This document shows, piece after piece, positions 36,248 through 45,653 of a stretch of DNA of 60,460 nucleotides. Numbering within the stretch: position 1 is the stretch's first letter; every line of letters starts with the position of its first letter. The DNA comes from CAZMRF01 sp964568735 (GTDB taxonomy: Bacteria; Acidobacteriota; Polarisedimenticolia; JACPZX01), in the NCBI GenBank assembly GCA_964568735.1, contig CAZMRF010000026.1, forward strand, positions 1 to 60,460, in the 5' to 3' direction. The position numbers were made by a program, and so were the translations under genes. The notes under the pieces were generated by a model, which saw only the letters and a list, made by a program, of their open reading frames with translations, had not been told where the DNA came from and ran no database searches.

Positions 36248-39200
36248 ACATCGCCGGGCTCTTCATCCGGCGCCCGGTGACGACGACGCTCGTCATGATG
36301 GGGATCCTCCTCTTCGGAGTCATGGCCTACGGCCGGCTCCCCGTCAGCGATCTCCCCAACGTCGACTTCCCGACCATCCAGGTGACCGCGGCGCTGCCCG
36401 GCGCCAGCCCCGAGACGATGGCATCGGCCGTCGCGACTCCCCTCGAGCGGCAGTTCACGACGATTGCGGGGCTGGACTCGATGACCTCCTCGAGCGCCCT
36501 CGGGTCGACCCAGATCACCTTGCAGTTCAGCCTGAGCCGCAACCTGGACGCGGCGGCCCAGGACGTGCAGGCGGCGATCTCCAAGGTTCTCTCTCAGCTT
36601 CCTCCCGACATGCCGAGCCCGCCGACCTACCAGAAGGTGAATCCCGCCGATCAACCCATCCTGTACATCGCCCTCACCACGCCGACGCTTCCCCTCTGGA
36701 CCCTCGACGAGTACGGCGAGACCACGATGGCCCAGCGCATATCGACGGTCAGCGGGGTGGCCCAGGTCCTCGTCTACGGCTCGCAGAAGTACGCCGTGCG
36801 CGTGCAGGTGGACCCGCGCGCGCTGGCCTCACGGGGCATCGGGATCGACGAGGTGCGCAGGGCGATCCAGGAAGGCAACGTCAACCTCCCCACCGGCACG
36901 CTCTTCGGGGAGCACAAGGCGGTGACCGTCGAGACCACCGGGCAGCTCACCGAGGCGGAGGCCTACAGGCCGCTCATCGTCGCCTACCGCAACGGCTCTC
37001 CGGTCCGGCTCTCCGAGATCGGGCGGGTGATCGACAGCGTCGAGAACGACAAGACCGCGGCCTGGTACGTGGAACCGGCCTCCGAGCAGCGATCCATCGT
37101 GCTCGCGGTCCAGCGGCAGCCGGGGACGAATACCGTCGAGGTGGCCGGGGCGGTCCGGGGGCTGCTCCCCCGCTTCAGGGAGGAGCTGCCCGCCTCGGTG
37201 ACGATGCACGTCCTCTACGACCGCTCGGTCTCCATCCGCGACTCCGTCCGGGACGTGAAGTTCACGATGCTCCTGACGCTGATGCTGGTCGTCCTCGTCA
37301 TCTTCCTCTTCCTGAGGAACCTCTCCGCCACCGTCATCCCCAGCCTGGCCCTTCCGATGTCGATCGTGGGGACCTTCTCGGTGATGTACGCGCTCGGGTA
37401 CAGCCTCGACAACCTCTCCCTGATGGCCCTGACGCTCTCGATGGGATTCGTGGTGGATGACGCCATCGTGATGCTCGAGAACATCGTCCGGCACATGGAG
37501 ATGGGAGAGGCGCCCTTCGAGGCCGCCCTGAAGGGAGCGAAGGAGATCGGTTTCACCATCGTGTCGATGACGCTCTCGCTGGCGGCCGTCTTCATCCCGG
37601 TGCTCTTCATGGGCGGGCTGATCGGGCGCCTCTTCCACGAGTTCGCCGTCACGATCGCGTCCGCGATCCTGGTATCGGGGTTCGTGTCGCTGACGCTGAC
37701 CCCGATGCTGTGCAGCCGCTTCCTGAAGCACGAGAGAGTGGAGCGGCACGGGCGGGCCTACCAGGCGACGGAGCGAATCTTCGAGGGATCTCTCCGGCTC
37801 TACGAACGCAGCCTGCGCTGGTCGCTGCGGCGCAGGTGGGTGACCGTCGCCGGCTCCCTGGCCGTGATGGGCGCCATGGTCTGGATGGCGCTCGTCGTGC
37901 CGAAGGGGTTCCTTCCGAGCGAGGACCAGTCGATGATCTTCGCCTTCACCGAGGCTGCCGAGGGGATCTCCTTCGACGCCATGGTGGCTCACCAGAGGGA
38001 GCTGAACGCGATCCTCCAGAAGGAGCCCCAGGTCGAGGCTTTCCTCTCGACGACCGGGGCCCGCGGGGGCGTGACGAGCAGCAACTCGGGCATCCTCTTC
38101 ATGCATCTGAAGCCCCGATCCGAGAGGAGCCAGAGCGCCGACGAGCTGATCCAGGATCTCAGGCCCAAGCTCTCGAGCGTCCCCGGAATCCGCGCCTATC
38201 TCCAGAATCCCCCGCCGATCCGCATCGGGGGGCAGCTCACGAAGAGCCTCTACCAGGCCACGCTGCAGGGCGCCGACACCGACGAGCTCTACCGCGTCGC
38301 GCCACTGCTCGAGGCGAAGATGCGCGAGCTGCACGGCTTCCAGGACGTCACCTCCGACCTGCAGCTCAAGAACCCCCAGGTCGAGGTGGATATCCTGCGC
38401 GACGAGGCCTCCGCCGTCGGCGTGTCGGCGGCCCAGATCGAGAATGCCCTCTTCGACGCCTACGGCGCCCGCCAGGTCTCGACGATCTACGCGCCCAACA
38501 ACGAGTACAAGGTCATTCTCCAGGCCCTTCCCGAGTACCAGCTCGAGCCCTCGGCGCTTCCGCTCCTTCACGTCCGCTCCTCGTCGGGAGCGCTCGTTCC
38601 CCTCGACGCCCTGGCGAGACTCCGCCCGAAGCTGGGCCCCCTGACCGTCAACCACCTCGGCCAGCTTCCCGCGGTGACCCTCTCCTTCAATCTCGAGCCG
38701 GGGATGTCCCTCGGCGAGGCGACGAGCGCCGTGCAGTCGGCGGCCGCCGACATCCTGCCCCCGACGATCACGACCTCCTTCCAGGGCGCGGCGCAGGCCT
38801 TCCAGTCCTCGCTGCAGGGGCTCGGCCTGCTGCTGGTGATGGCGATCCTCGTCATCTACCTGGTGCTGGGGATCCTCTACGAGAGCTTCATCCACCCCGT
38901 GACGATCCTCTCGGCGCTGCCCTTCGCGGGATTCGGAGCGCTGGCGACGCTCCTCATCTTCAGGACGGAGCTTTCGATCTACGCCTTCGTCGGGATCATC
39001 ATGCTCGTGGGGCTCGTGAAGAAGAACGGCATCATGATGATCGACTTCGCCATCGAGGCGAGGCGAGGCGGTGAGGTGAGCGCCGAGGAGGCGATCACCA
39101 AGGCGTGCCTGGTGCGATTCCGCCCGATCATGATGACCACGATGGCCGCCCTGATGGGGACTCTGCCGATCGCCCTCGGGGTCGGAGCCGGCGCCGAGTC

Positions 39201-39435
39201 GCGCCGCCCGCTCGGCCTCGCNNNNNNNNNNGGCGGCCTGCTCTTCTCGCAGATGCTCACGCTCTACGTCACGCCGGTCGTGTACGTCTACCTCGAGCAC
39301 TTCCAGGGATGGCTCGCGGCCGCCTTCCCCCGCCTGGCCCGCCGCGGCGCCGACGCCCGCGCCGGCGGTTCCCCCTCTCCGGCGCTCCACGGCTTCGAGG
39401 CAGGGGTGCCGGGGAGCCGCAGCCGCGAGGCCTGA
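36244..39435 (+). CDS. RND efflux pump (MdtB/MdtC/AcrB superfamily), interrupted by an assembly gap
   Basis: About 1063 residues, GTG start overlapping the adaptor stop. Twelve-helix RND plan: FIRRPVTTTLVMMG start, proton-relay aspartates in GFVVDDAIVMLENIV, Lys-containing helix GLVKKNGIMMIDFA, and the two porter repeats. The combination KKNGIMMIDFA fits MdtB/MdtC-like multidrug pumps. Ten Ns at 39222-39231 fall between RPLGLA and GGLLFSQ; the frame is kept across them. Confidence 0.93.
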   Translation: MNIAGLFIRRPVTTTLVMMGILLFGVMAYGRLPVSDLPNVDFPTIQVTAALPGASPETMASAVATPLERQFTTIAGLDSMTSSSALGSTQITLQFSLSRNLDAAAQDVQAAISKVLSQLPPDMPSPPTYQKVNPADQPILYIALTTPTLPLWTLDEYGETTMAQRISTVSGVAQVLVYGSQKYAVRVQVDPRALASRGIGIDEVRRAIQEGNVNLPTGTLFGEHKAVTVETTGQLTEAEAYRPLIVAYRNGSPVRLSEIGRVIDSVENDKTAAWYVEPASEQRSIVLAVQRQPGTNTVEVAGAVRGLLPRFREELPASVTMHVLYDRSVSIRDSVRDVKFTMLLTLMLVVLVIFLFLRNLSATVIPSLALPMSIVGTFSVMYALGYSLDNLSLMALTLSMGFVVDDAIVMLENIVRHMEMGEAPFEAALKGAKEIGFTIVSMTLSLAAVFIPVLFMGGLIGRLFHEFAVTIASAILVSGFVSLTLTPMLCSRFLKHERVERHGRAYQATERIFEGSLRLYERSLRWSLRRRWVTVAGSLAVMGAMVWMALVVPKGFLPSEDQSMIFAFTEAAEGISFDAMVAHQRELNAILQKEPQVEAFLSTTGARGGVTSSNSGILFMHLKPRSERSQSADELIQDLRPKLSSVPGIRAYLQNPPPIRIGGQLTKSLYQATLQGADTDELYRVAPLLEAKMRELHGFQDVTSDLQLKNPQVEVDILRDEASAVGVSAAQIENALFDAYGARQVSTIYAPNNEYKVILQALPEYQLEPSALPLLHVRSSSGALVPLDALARLRPKLGPLTVNHLGQLPAVTLSFNLEPGMSLGEATSAVQSAAADILPPTITTSFQGAAQAFQSSLQGLGLLLVMAILVIYLVLGILYESFIHPVTILSALPFAGFGALATLLIFRTELSIYAFVGIIMLVGLVKKNGIMMIDFAIEARRGGEVSAEEAITKACLVRFRPIMMTTMAALMGTLPIALGVGAGAESRRPLGLXXXXGGLLFSQMLTLYVTPVVYVYLEHFQGWLAAAFPRLARRGADARAGGSPSPALHGFEAGVPGSRSREA
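39222..39231. other. Assembly gap (10 N)
   Basis: The run lies inside the last helices of the RND pump. Family members read P-L-G-x-A-V-V-G-G-L here, which would need 7 unknown bases rather than 10, so the run is probably a placeholder. Confidence 0.9.
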
Positions 39436-39500
39436 TCCCCCGGGACGCGCCGGAGCTCGACCCGCCGAGATGAGCAGAACTCGCTGAGCGGACCCGCGGC

Positions 39501-41312
39501 TCAGCGGTAGGCCGCGGCCTGGATGCGGTAGAGATCCGAGTAGGGACCGCCCCTGGCCATCAGATCCTCGTGGCTCCCGGCCTGCGCCACGCGCGCGCCG
39601 TCGAGGACCACGATCAGGTCGGCCATGCGCACGGTGCTGAAGCGGTGCGACACGAGGATCGTGATGGCGCCGTCCCGCCCGCCGCCCTCCGCGTTGACGC
39701 CTCCGCGCGCCGCCGCGGCGAAGCGCTCGAAGAGCGCGTGCTCGGTCTCGGCGTCGAGCGCCGCCGTGGGCTCGTCGAGGACGAGCAGCAGCGGCCCGTC
39801 GCGCATGAATCCGCGGGCGAGCGCGAGCTTCTGCCACTGACCGAACGAGACCTCGACGCCTCCGGGCCAGGTCGCCCCGAGCTGCGTGTCGAGGCCCGCG
39901 GGCAGGCGGGTCACGACGTCGCCGGCTCCGGCGCGCCCAACCGCGGCCGTGACGGCCCGATGGTCGTCGAGGCGGGCGACGTCGCCGACCCCCACCGACT
40001 GGCGGGCGAGCAGCTCGAAGCGGAAGAAGTCCTGGAAGGCCCCCGCGAGACGCGAGCGCCACTCGTCCGCCCGCATGCGGCCGAGCGGCACGCCGTCGAC
40101 GAGGATCCGGCCGGAGGTGGGCTCGTAGAGCTTCGAGAGCAGCTTGACGAGCGTCGTCTTGCCCGCGCCGTTCTCCCCCACGAGGGCCACGACCGCGCCC
40201 GCGGGCAGCTCGAGCGAGACCGCGTCGAGCACGAGCCGCTCCGTGCCCGGATAGGCGAACGACACGGCCTCGAAGCGGATCCCTTCCCGCAGCTTCGCGG
40301 GAGCCGGTGCGTCGGCCGAAGCCACGAGCGAGGCCGCGTAGTCCTCGAGCCACGCCAGCCGCCGCGAGCCGTCCATCCAGATGCCGCGAAGGAAGCCGAT
40401 CTCCCCGACCGTCGCCCCGACGTAGGCTGAAAGCCGCCCTCCGGCGGCAAGCACGAGCAGCACGTCCCCCGTCAGCGCGCGCAGGAACGACGACACGAAG
40501 ACGATCGCCCCGACGTAGGCCATGCCGAAGATCGCCCAGGCCAGCGCGTGCCAGAGCGCGCTCCCCGATCGGGCGGCCGCTACGGGGGCGTACCACGATT
40601 CCCATGCCTGGCGCCTCTCCCGGACGAGCCGCGGGCCCATGCGCGTGACGCGCACTTCCTTGCCGGCCGACGCGGTCGTGGCCGTCGTGAAGAGATGCTG
40701 GGCCAGCCGCGACGCGGAGGCGTGCCGTTCTTCGGCCGCGCGCTCGACTCCCGGCCGCCAGGTCGAGGTGAAGACCGTGGGGAGCGCGAAGACCGCGAGC
40801 AGCGCGAGCGCGGGATGGATCGACAGCAAGAGTCCGATGACGACGCCCAGTCGCAGGATCCAGCCGCAGGTGGAGAAGAGCGACATGTACATGTGGTCGA
40901 GCACGAAGACCTGGTTGCGCAGGACCGAGAGGCGGTCGAGGTACTCGGGCCGCTCCTGGTGCGCGATCGTGGCCACCGATGCCTGCAGCCGCGCCACGTG
41001 CGCCTCGAGCGCGATCGTGATCTTGTCTCGGAAGCGCCGCTGCACGCGCGTGCTGAGCGTGCCCAGGAACCAGGTGGCCGTCGCCGAAGCGCCGAGGCCC
41101 AGGGCGGAAGCGAAGAGGAGCCGGCGGTTCCCCTCGAGCACCCCATCGCCCATGAGCTTCAGCCACAACGCGAGCAGCGCATCGGGCAGCGCGGCGAGCT
41201 GCGACAGCGCGAAGGCCCCGAGCATCATCCCGGGCTCGTGACGCCAGCCGATCCTCAGCACCCGCCCCATCGAGGCGAGCGCCGGCGGCATGCGATCAGG
41301 CGAGGCTTTCAT
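39501..41312 (-). CDS. ABC exporter half-transporter, subunit 2
   Basis: 603 residues: six membrane helices (about 30-340) fused to an ATPase (about 365-600). Walker A ALVGENGAGKTTLV, Walker B LLLVLDEPTAALD and switch ILVSHRFSTV are intact, but the signature reads VSFGQWQ rather than LSGGQ. It overlaps the upstream half-transporter by 17 bases, so the pair should form a heterodimeric exporter. Substrate unknown. Convergent with the RND operon; a GCTGAGC/GCTCAGC hairpin spans the shared end (39483-39505). Confidence 0.9.
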   Translation of the reverse strand: MKASPDRMPPALASMGRVLRIGWRHEPGMMLGAFALSQLAALPDALLALWLKLMGDGVLEGNRRLLFASALGLGASATATWFLGTLSTRVQRRFRDKITIALEAHVARLQASVATIAHQERPEYLDRLSVLRNQVFVLDHMYMSLFSTCGWILRLGVVIGLLLSIHPALALLAVFALPTVFTSTWRPGVERAAEERHASASRLAQHLFTTATTASAGKEVRVTRMGPRLVRERRQAWESWYAPVAAARSGSALWHALAWAIFGMAYVGAIVFVSSFLRALTGDVLLVLAAGGRLSAYVGATVGEIGFLRGIWMDGSRRLAWLEDYAASLVASADAPAPAKLREGIRFEAVSFAYPGTERLVLDAVSLELPAGAVVALVGENGAGKTTLVKLLSKLYEPTSGRILVDGVPLGRMRADEWRSRLAGAFQDFFRFELLARQSVGVGDVARLDDHRAVTAAVGRAGAGDVVTRLPAGLDTQLGATWPGGVEVSFGQWQKLALARGFMRDGPLLLVLDEPTAALDAETEHALFERFAAAARGGVNAEGGGRDGAITILVSHRFSTVRMADLIVVLDGARVAQAGSHEDLMARGGPYSDLYRIQAAAYR

Positions 41313-43104
41313 AGGCCTTCCCTTCCTCGTCCGTGTCCGCGGTGAAGCGCATCGCCTGGAGATCGAACATGGCGCGGTAGCGTCCGCCCAGCGCCATCAG
41401 CTCGTCGTGCGTCCCCAGCTCGATCACGCGGCCCTGCTCGAGCACGCAGATCCTGTCGGCGTGGCGCACGGTCGAGAAGCGGTGGGAGATGAGGATCGTC
41501 GTGGCCTTCCGCGTCGCGGTCAGGAGGCGATCGAAGATCTCGGCCTCGCCGCGCACGTCGAGGTGCGCCGTCGGCTCGTCGAGCAGGACGAGCCCCGCCC
41601 CCGTCCGCACGGCGCAGAGCGCCCGGGCGAGCGCCACCCTCTGCCACTGCCCGCCCGACAGCTCGGTGCCGCCCTCGTACCCGCGCGCGAGGGGCGTGTC
41701 GAGGCGGGCGAGCCCCGAAGCACCTGCGTCGGCCAGCGCCGCGAGGACCACGTCGTCGGGGGCGCCGCCCGGCGCGACGTTGTCGCGCAGCGGCAGCTCG
41801 AAGCGCACGAAGTCCTGGAAGACGGCCGTGATCCGCGATCGCCAGGAGTCGACGTCGAGGTCGCGCAGGTCCACGCCGTCCACCTCGATGGCGCCGGACT
41901 GCGGGTCGTAGAGCCGGCAGAGGAGCTTCGCGAGAGTCGTCTTCCCCGCGCCGTTCTGTCCGACGATTGCGAGAGAGGATCCGGCCGGTACTGTCAGGTC
42001 GAAGCCGTCGAGCACCTGTCGCTCGCTCCCCGGGTAGGCGAAGCCCGCGCTTCGGAAGCGGATCTCGCGCGCGGGCAGGCCGTCCGATGGGCGAGGCGCG
42101 GTGGGAGCGGAAAGCGCCCCCCGCTCCCCCATCGCCGACTCGAGGCGCAGGACGGCTGCCACCGGCGCGGCCGCGCCGTCGAGCACCCAGCTCAGCCCCC
42201 CGAAGGCGATGGCGCTCACGCCCACCGCCACCTGGGCGAAGACGACGGCCTGCCCCAGATCGATCCGGCCCGAGAGGGCCGCCGATGCCAGTGACCAGAA
42301 GACGAGAACGTTGGCCGCGGCGACGAGGAGCAGGCTCCATACGAGCGGCCTCTCGCGCAGGCGCGTCGCCTGGTACTGGAGCTCGTGCAGCCGTGTCCGC
42401 CGGCTGATGAACCGCTCCATCACCCAGTCCGCGAGCCCGAAGAGCCGCAGCTCCTTTGCCGCGGGCGGATCCACGGCGAGCCGGTAGGCATACTCCGCAT
42501 GCCGCTGCGCCTCCCGGACCTCGGAAGTATTCCGGTCGCGCCAGACGGCGCTCTCCCGCAGGAGCCAGTGAGTCATGAGCCAGGCCCAGCCCAGGACGAG
42601 CGGCGCCCACCAGGCATAGGCGAAGAGCACGACCGCGGATGCGACTCCCGCAACGGTCTGGACGAGCTGCGCCGCGATGAACTCCATGTTGATGTGCATG
42701 GGCGGGCCGGTCATTCCGCGGTCGAACTCGCGCGCGACCGTCAGGTCCGAGGTGAGCTCCGGGTCCTCCAGGTGCCTCATCCCCGGAGGCTTGACGCACG
42801 CCTCGGTCAGCCGGTCATAGAGCCAGGCCGCGACGCGGCTCCCGAGATTGGCGCTGACCGCCTGATGAACCGGCGCCAATACTTGAAGAAGCACGAAGAC
42901 CACGCCGACCGCCCCGAGCGGTCCCGCAAGGCTCTCCCCTCGCTGCACCGCCGCCACGAGCCCTCCGATGGCCACAGCGAGGAGCGCGGGGAGCAGCCCG
43001 CGCAGGAGCAGGAGTACCCACCATGCGCGGGCCAGCCCCCGATCCGCCTTCGGCAGAACGGCGAAAAACTTCCACTCCGCCCGCTCACGCAGTCTTCGCA
43101 ACAT
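41296..43104 (-). CDS. ABC exporter half-transporter, subunit 1
   Basis: 602 residues: membrane domain (about 25-310) and ATPase (about 350-590) with Walker A AIVGQNGAGKTTLA, signature ELSGGQWQRVALARA, Walker B LVLLDEPTAHLD and switch ILISHRFSTV, all canonical. Translated first, with the second subunit starting inside its 3' end. Both subunits share FEAVSFAYPG/FRSAGFAYPG and AVFQDFVRFEL-like regions, so they are paralogues. The gene is divergent from the methyltransferase downstream. Confidence 0.92.
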   Translation of the reverse strand: MLRRLRERAEWKFFAVLPKADRGLARAWWVLLLLRGLLPALLAVAIGGLVAAVQRGESLAGPLGAVGVVFVLLQVLAPVHQAVSANLGSRVAAWLYDRLTEACVKPPGMRHLEDPELTSDLTVAREFDRGMTGPPMHINMEFIAAQLVQTVAGVASAVVLFAYAWWAPLVLGWAWLMTHWLLRESAVWRDRNTSEVREAQRHAEYAYRLAVDPPAAKELRLFGLADWVMERFISRRTRLHELQYQATRLRERPLVWSLLLVAAANVLVFWSLASAALSGRIDLGQAVVFAQVAVGVSAIAFGGLSWVLDGAAAPVAAVLRLESAMGERGALSAPTAPRPSDGLPAREIRFRSAGFAYPGSERQVLDGFDLTVPAGSSLAIVGQNGAGKTTLAKLLCRLYDPQSGAIEVDGVDLRDLDVDSWRSRITAVFQDFVRFELPLRDNVAPGGAPDDVVLAALADAGASGLARLDTPLARGYEGGTELSGGQWQRVALARALCAVRTGAGLVLLDEPTAHLDVRGEAEIFDRLLTATRKATTILISHRFSTVRHADRICVLEQGRVIELGTHDELMALGGRYRAMFDLQAMRFTADTDEEGKAYESLA

Positions 43105-43372
43105 GACGAGCCTGCTCCTTGCAGCCAGGTTGAACGACCGGGATCGTCCATCCCGGACGACGCACGTCAGCCCCCCGGACGAGGGATGACATCATAGGGC
43201 AGGCGTTAGACTACTGAAAACCCGAGCGCGTGATTCCCAACCTCATGCACGAGATCGAGCGCGAGCTTCGGGACGGCATGTAGCGAAGATGAGCGAGGAG
43301 GCGGCCGGCATCTCAGGGAATTCCAATGCTCACGGCGTCCAAGGCTCCGACGGGCTGGGGAGTACGACAACG

Positions 43373-43969
43373 ATGGCTACCGAAATCCAGCAAGTCGTTC
43401 ACAACATAACGGCCTTCTACGACTTCGCCGGTAAGACCGTGGTCTGTGTCGGAGCTGGCGGCGGCCAGCTCGTCGAGCTTGCGAGGCCCGCCGGCCGCGT
43501 CATCGCCATCGACAAGGACGCCACGGCGCTGGCGCGGCTCGCCTCGCGCCTCTTCGAGTGCGGACTCACCGACAAGTTCACGATCCTGGAGGGTGAGCTG
43601 CTCGGGCTGCGACCGCACGGCGACGTCGTGGTGTTCGAGTTCTGTCTCCACGAGATGGCCGACCCGGACCGCGCGCTCGTTCATCCTGGAAGCCTCGCGC
43701 CCGACGTCCTGGTGTTCGACCACGCTCCCGGGTCTCTATGGGAGTGGTACGCCGCGGAGAATGAGCAGGTCGAAACCGCCTGGAAGGCGGTCGAGCGGAG
43801 AGCCATCCGAAGGCAGCAGAACTTCGAAGCGGTTCAGCGCTTCCCGGACTACGCCGCGCTGGAGGCAAGGTTCGCATCCCAGAGCCCGGAGAACCTGAAA
43901 CGAATCAGCCGTCTCCACGGGCAGCGAGACCTCGCCATCCCGATGCCGTACCGGCTGGCGCTGCTTTGA
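43373..43969 (+). CDS. SAM-dependent methyltransferase, copy A (next to tRNA-Leu)
   Basis: 198 residues, class I fold. The SAM motif is VCVGAGGGQLVEL (24-36), followed by acidic VIAIDKD. The central conserved block is FDHAPGSLWEWYAAE and the tail is PMPYRLALL. It has a paralogue at 59326-59934 with the same start (MATE vs VATD), the same motifs and the same downstream tRNA-Leu. The ATG at 43373 is chosen by that alignment and by GGGGAG upstream; an in-frame ATG at 43289 would add 28 unconserved residues. A TAGACT box near 43207 may be its promoter. Substrate unknown. Confidence 0.85.
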   Translation: MATEIQQVVHNITAFYDFAGKTVVCVGAGGGQLVELARPAGRVIAIDKDATALARLASRLFECGLTDKFTILEGELLGLRPHGDVVVFEFCLHEMADPDRALVHPGSLAPDVLVFDHAPGSLWEWYAAENEQVETAWKAVERRAIRRQQNFEAVQRFPDYAALEARFASQSPENLKRISRLHGQRDLAIPMPYRLALL

Positions 43970-44039
43970 GCTTCGGTGGCCCGCTGACGGTCGGCCTCGA
44001 GGCGCAGCGAGGGCGCAGCTCGCATCGCATTGTGGATGC

Positions 44040-44045
44040 TAGACT
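44040..44045 (+). promoter_or_regulatory. -10 element of tRNA-Leu copy A
   Basis: TAGACT, 30 bases before the tRNA. The following bases (TTGCGCTTC) resemble those at the same place before copy B (TTCGCGTTTC). Confidence 0.5.
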
Positions 44046-44074
44046 TTGCGCTTCACGCCGTAGCGCTTGCAGCA

Positions 44075-44163
44075 GCCGGGGTGGCGGAACTGGCAGACGC
44101 AGGGGACTTAAAATCCCCCGTCCCTCACGGGACATCTGGGTTCGAGTCCCAGCCCCGGCACCA
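44075..44163 (+). tRNA. tRNA-Leu (anticodon TAA), copy A
   Basis: Class II tRNA, 89 bases. Acceptor GCCGGGG/CCCCGGC, anticodon stem GGGGA/TCCCC with loop CTTAAAA, long variable arm GTCCC/GGGAC, T arm CTGGG-TTCGAGT-CCCAG, and encoded CCA. Confidence 0.97.
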
Positions 44164-44444
44164 GGGTCCTTGCGGCTGCACCTCGGTCCGCACGACGAAG
44201 CTGGGGAGCTTTCTCCCTGGGGCTTCCTTGACAGGTCGCGGTCCTTGCCTTCGACGGCGACATGCATGACCGGGTTGTCGGGATCGATCCCATGAAGGCT
44301 GGCCTGCGTGAGGGCGTGATCCGCACATCCTTCTGATCGTCCCGGTCCTGGTGGTGAAGACGGGCATCGCCCTGGGCACGATCTTCAACGGCCGCGGCGC
44401 GGCGCAATCGGCCGATGGCATCCCTCTCGACACCTTCGGCGCCG

Positions 44445-45308
44445 TCAGCGTCCCGGCCGGCGCGCGCGCATTGGCCGCCCGGCAGGCCGCCTTCGCGCGG
44501 CATCGCCGGTCGGCTCGGCGGAGATCGGGATAGCCGGCATCAGCGGTCCCGGCGCGGGCTCGCCTCGATAGGCGACCCGCTCGAGGAAGAGGCCCGACGG
44601 CGGGGCGGTCCACGCGGCCGGTCCACCAGAGCTTTCCACCGGGGCCGGTCCCGCGAGAAGCCCCCGGAGGCCGTCCACGGACAGCTCCCCCGCGCCCACC
44701 CGCACCAGCGAGCCGACGAGCCTCCTCACCATCTTCCACAGGAAGTGCGACGCGACGATGCGGACGAGCACCAAGGCGCCCGCCTCGGCGATCTCGACGC
44801 GATCGACGACGACGATCGTGCTCGTCTGTTCCTTGGGGCTCTCGCAGAACGAAGAGAAGTCATGACGGCCCGCCAGTACCGCGGCCGCGGCCTCGATCTG
44901 CGCCACGTCGAGCGGCCGCTTCACCCACCAGACGAGACGCTTCCCCAGCGCCGTACGCCTGCGCGAGATCTGGTACAGATAGGAACGCCAGAGCGCATCG
45001 TGGCGCGCGTGAAAACGCTCCGGTGCCCCTGTCAGAGCGGCAACGTGGATGTCGGCGGGCAAGGCGTCATTGATCGCGAAGCGGAAGGGGCCGGGCGCGA
45101 TCTCCGCCCTGAGCCTGAGGTGGGCGACCTGGCCGAGCGCATGCACGCCGGCGTCCGTCCGGCCCGCTCCCCCGAGCTCGACGATGGCGCCGCCCGCCGC
45201 CTCGATAGCCCGGCGAAGCTCTCCGGCAACCGACCGCGCGTTCTTCTGCTCCTGCCACCCGCGGTAGCGCGTGCCCTCGTACTCGATCGTCAATCTGTAC
45301 GTCGGCAT
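44445..45308 (-). CDS. truA: tRNA pseudouridine(38-40) synthase
   Basis: 287 residues. The TruA catalytic motif GAGRTDAGVHALGQ carries the nucleophilic Asp near residue 52. Other conserved segments are TIEYEGTRYRGWQEQ, YLYQISRRRTALGKR and HFLWKMVRRLVGSLVRVG. Modifies uridines 38-40 in the anticodon arm of several tRNAs, tRNA-Leu included. The last 30 residues are a poorly conserved basic tail. Confidence 0.96.
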   Translation of the reverse strand: MPTYRLTIEYEGTRYRGWQEQKNARSVAGELRRAIEAAGGAIVELGGAGRTDAGVHALGQVAHLRLRAEIAPGPFRFAINDALPADIHVAALTGAPERFHARHDALWRSYLYQISRRRTALGKRLVWWVKRPLDVAQIEAAAAVLAGRHDFSSFCESPKEQTSTIVVVDRVEIAEAGALVLVRIVASHFLWKMVRRLVGSLVRVGAGELSVDGLRGLLAGPAPVESSGGPAAWTAPPSGLFLERVAYRGEPAPGPLMPAIPISAEPTGDAARRRPAGRPMRARRPGR

Positions 45309-45408
45309 CAGTCGCTCATGGGAGGAGGGGCGCCCCGCCGTCGAAGCCCCCGTGCAAGGTGGCCATTCTAGACTGGAGTTGACCCGGATTCGGGAGCTCT
45401 TGCCTGGA

Positions 45409-45540
45409 ATGAATCGGTTGTTTTCATTCGCTTTCCGTAGTACCTGGGGGCCCGACCTGACGGCGGTCGGGACCTACGGGCTGGTCGCGCTCATCCTTCT
45501 CCTCGCGGGCTCCGGACTCCTGACTCTGAGTCGCAGGTGA
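45409..45540 (+). CDS. Short single-helix membrane peptide
   Basis: 43 residues: MNRLFSFAFRSTWGPD, then one hydrophobic helix (about 20-38) and a basic end (LSRR). A TAGACT box at 45369-45374 could drive it. No family recognised; it could be spurious. Confidence 0.3.
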   Translation: MNRLFSFAFRSTWGPDLTAVGTYGLVALILLLAGSGLLTLSRR

Positions 45541-45653
45541 CCCTGCAATGGCGGCCGAAGGTCAGGTTTTTTCCGGCACACTGAAGTAGAGTGATCCCTC
45601 GGCGTCGATTACGAGGTTCCGCCTGCTCGGCCGGCTGCCGCGGGAGAATGTCG

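Noticed and set aside
39222..39435. Frameshift or premature end of the RND pump at the Ns
   Set aside because: The frame continues on the far side with the correct family sequence (GGLLFSQMLTLYVTPVVY).
43220..43284. Fragment reading VIPNLMHEIERELRDGM before a stop, upstream of methyltransferase A
   Set aside because: Only about 20 codons after an in-frame stop; it could be the tail of a lost gene, but no family can be named.
45356..45374. GCAAGGTGGCCAT shared between 45356 and the region after methyltransferase B (about 59976)
   Set aside because: Too short to call a repeat, and no wider similarity around the two sites.
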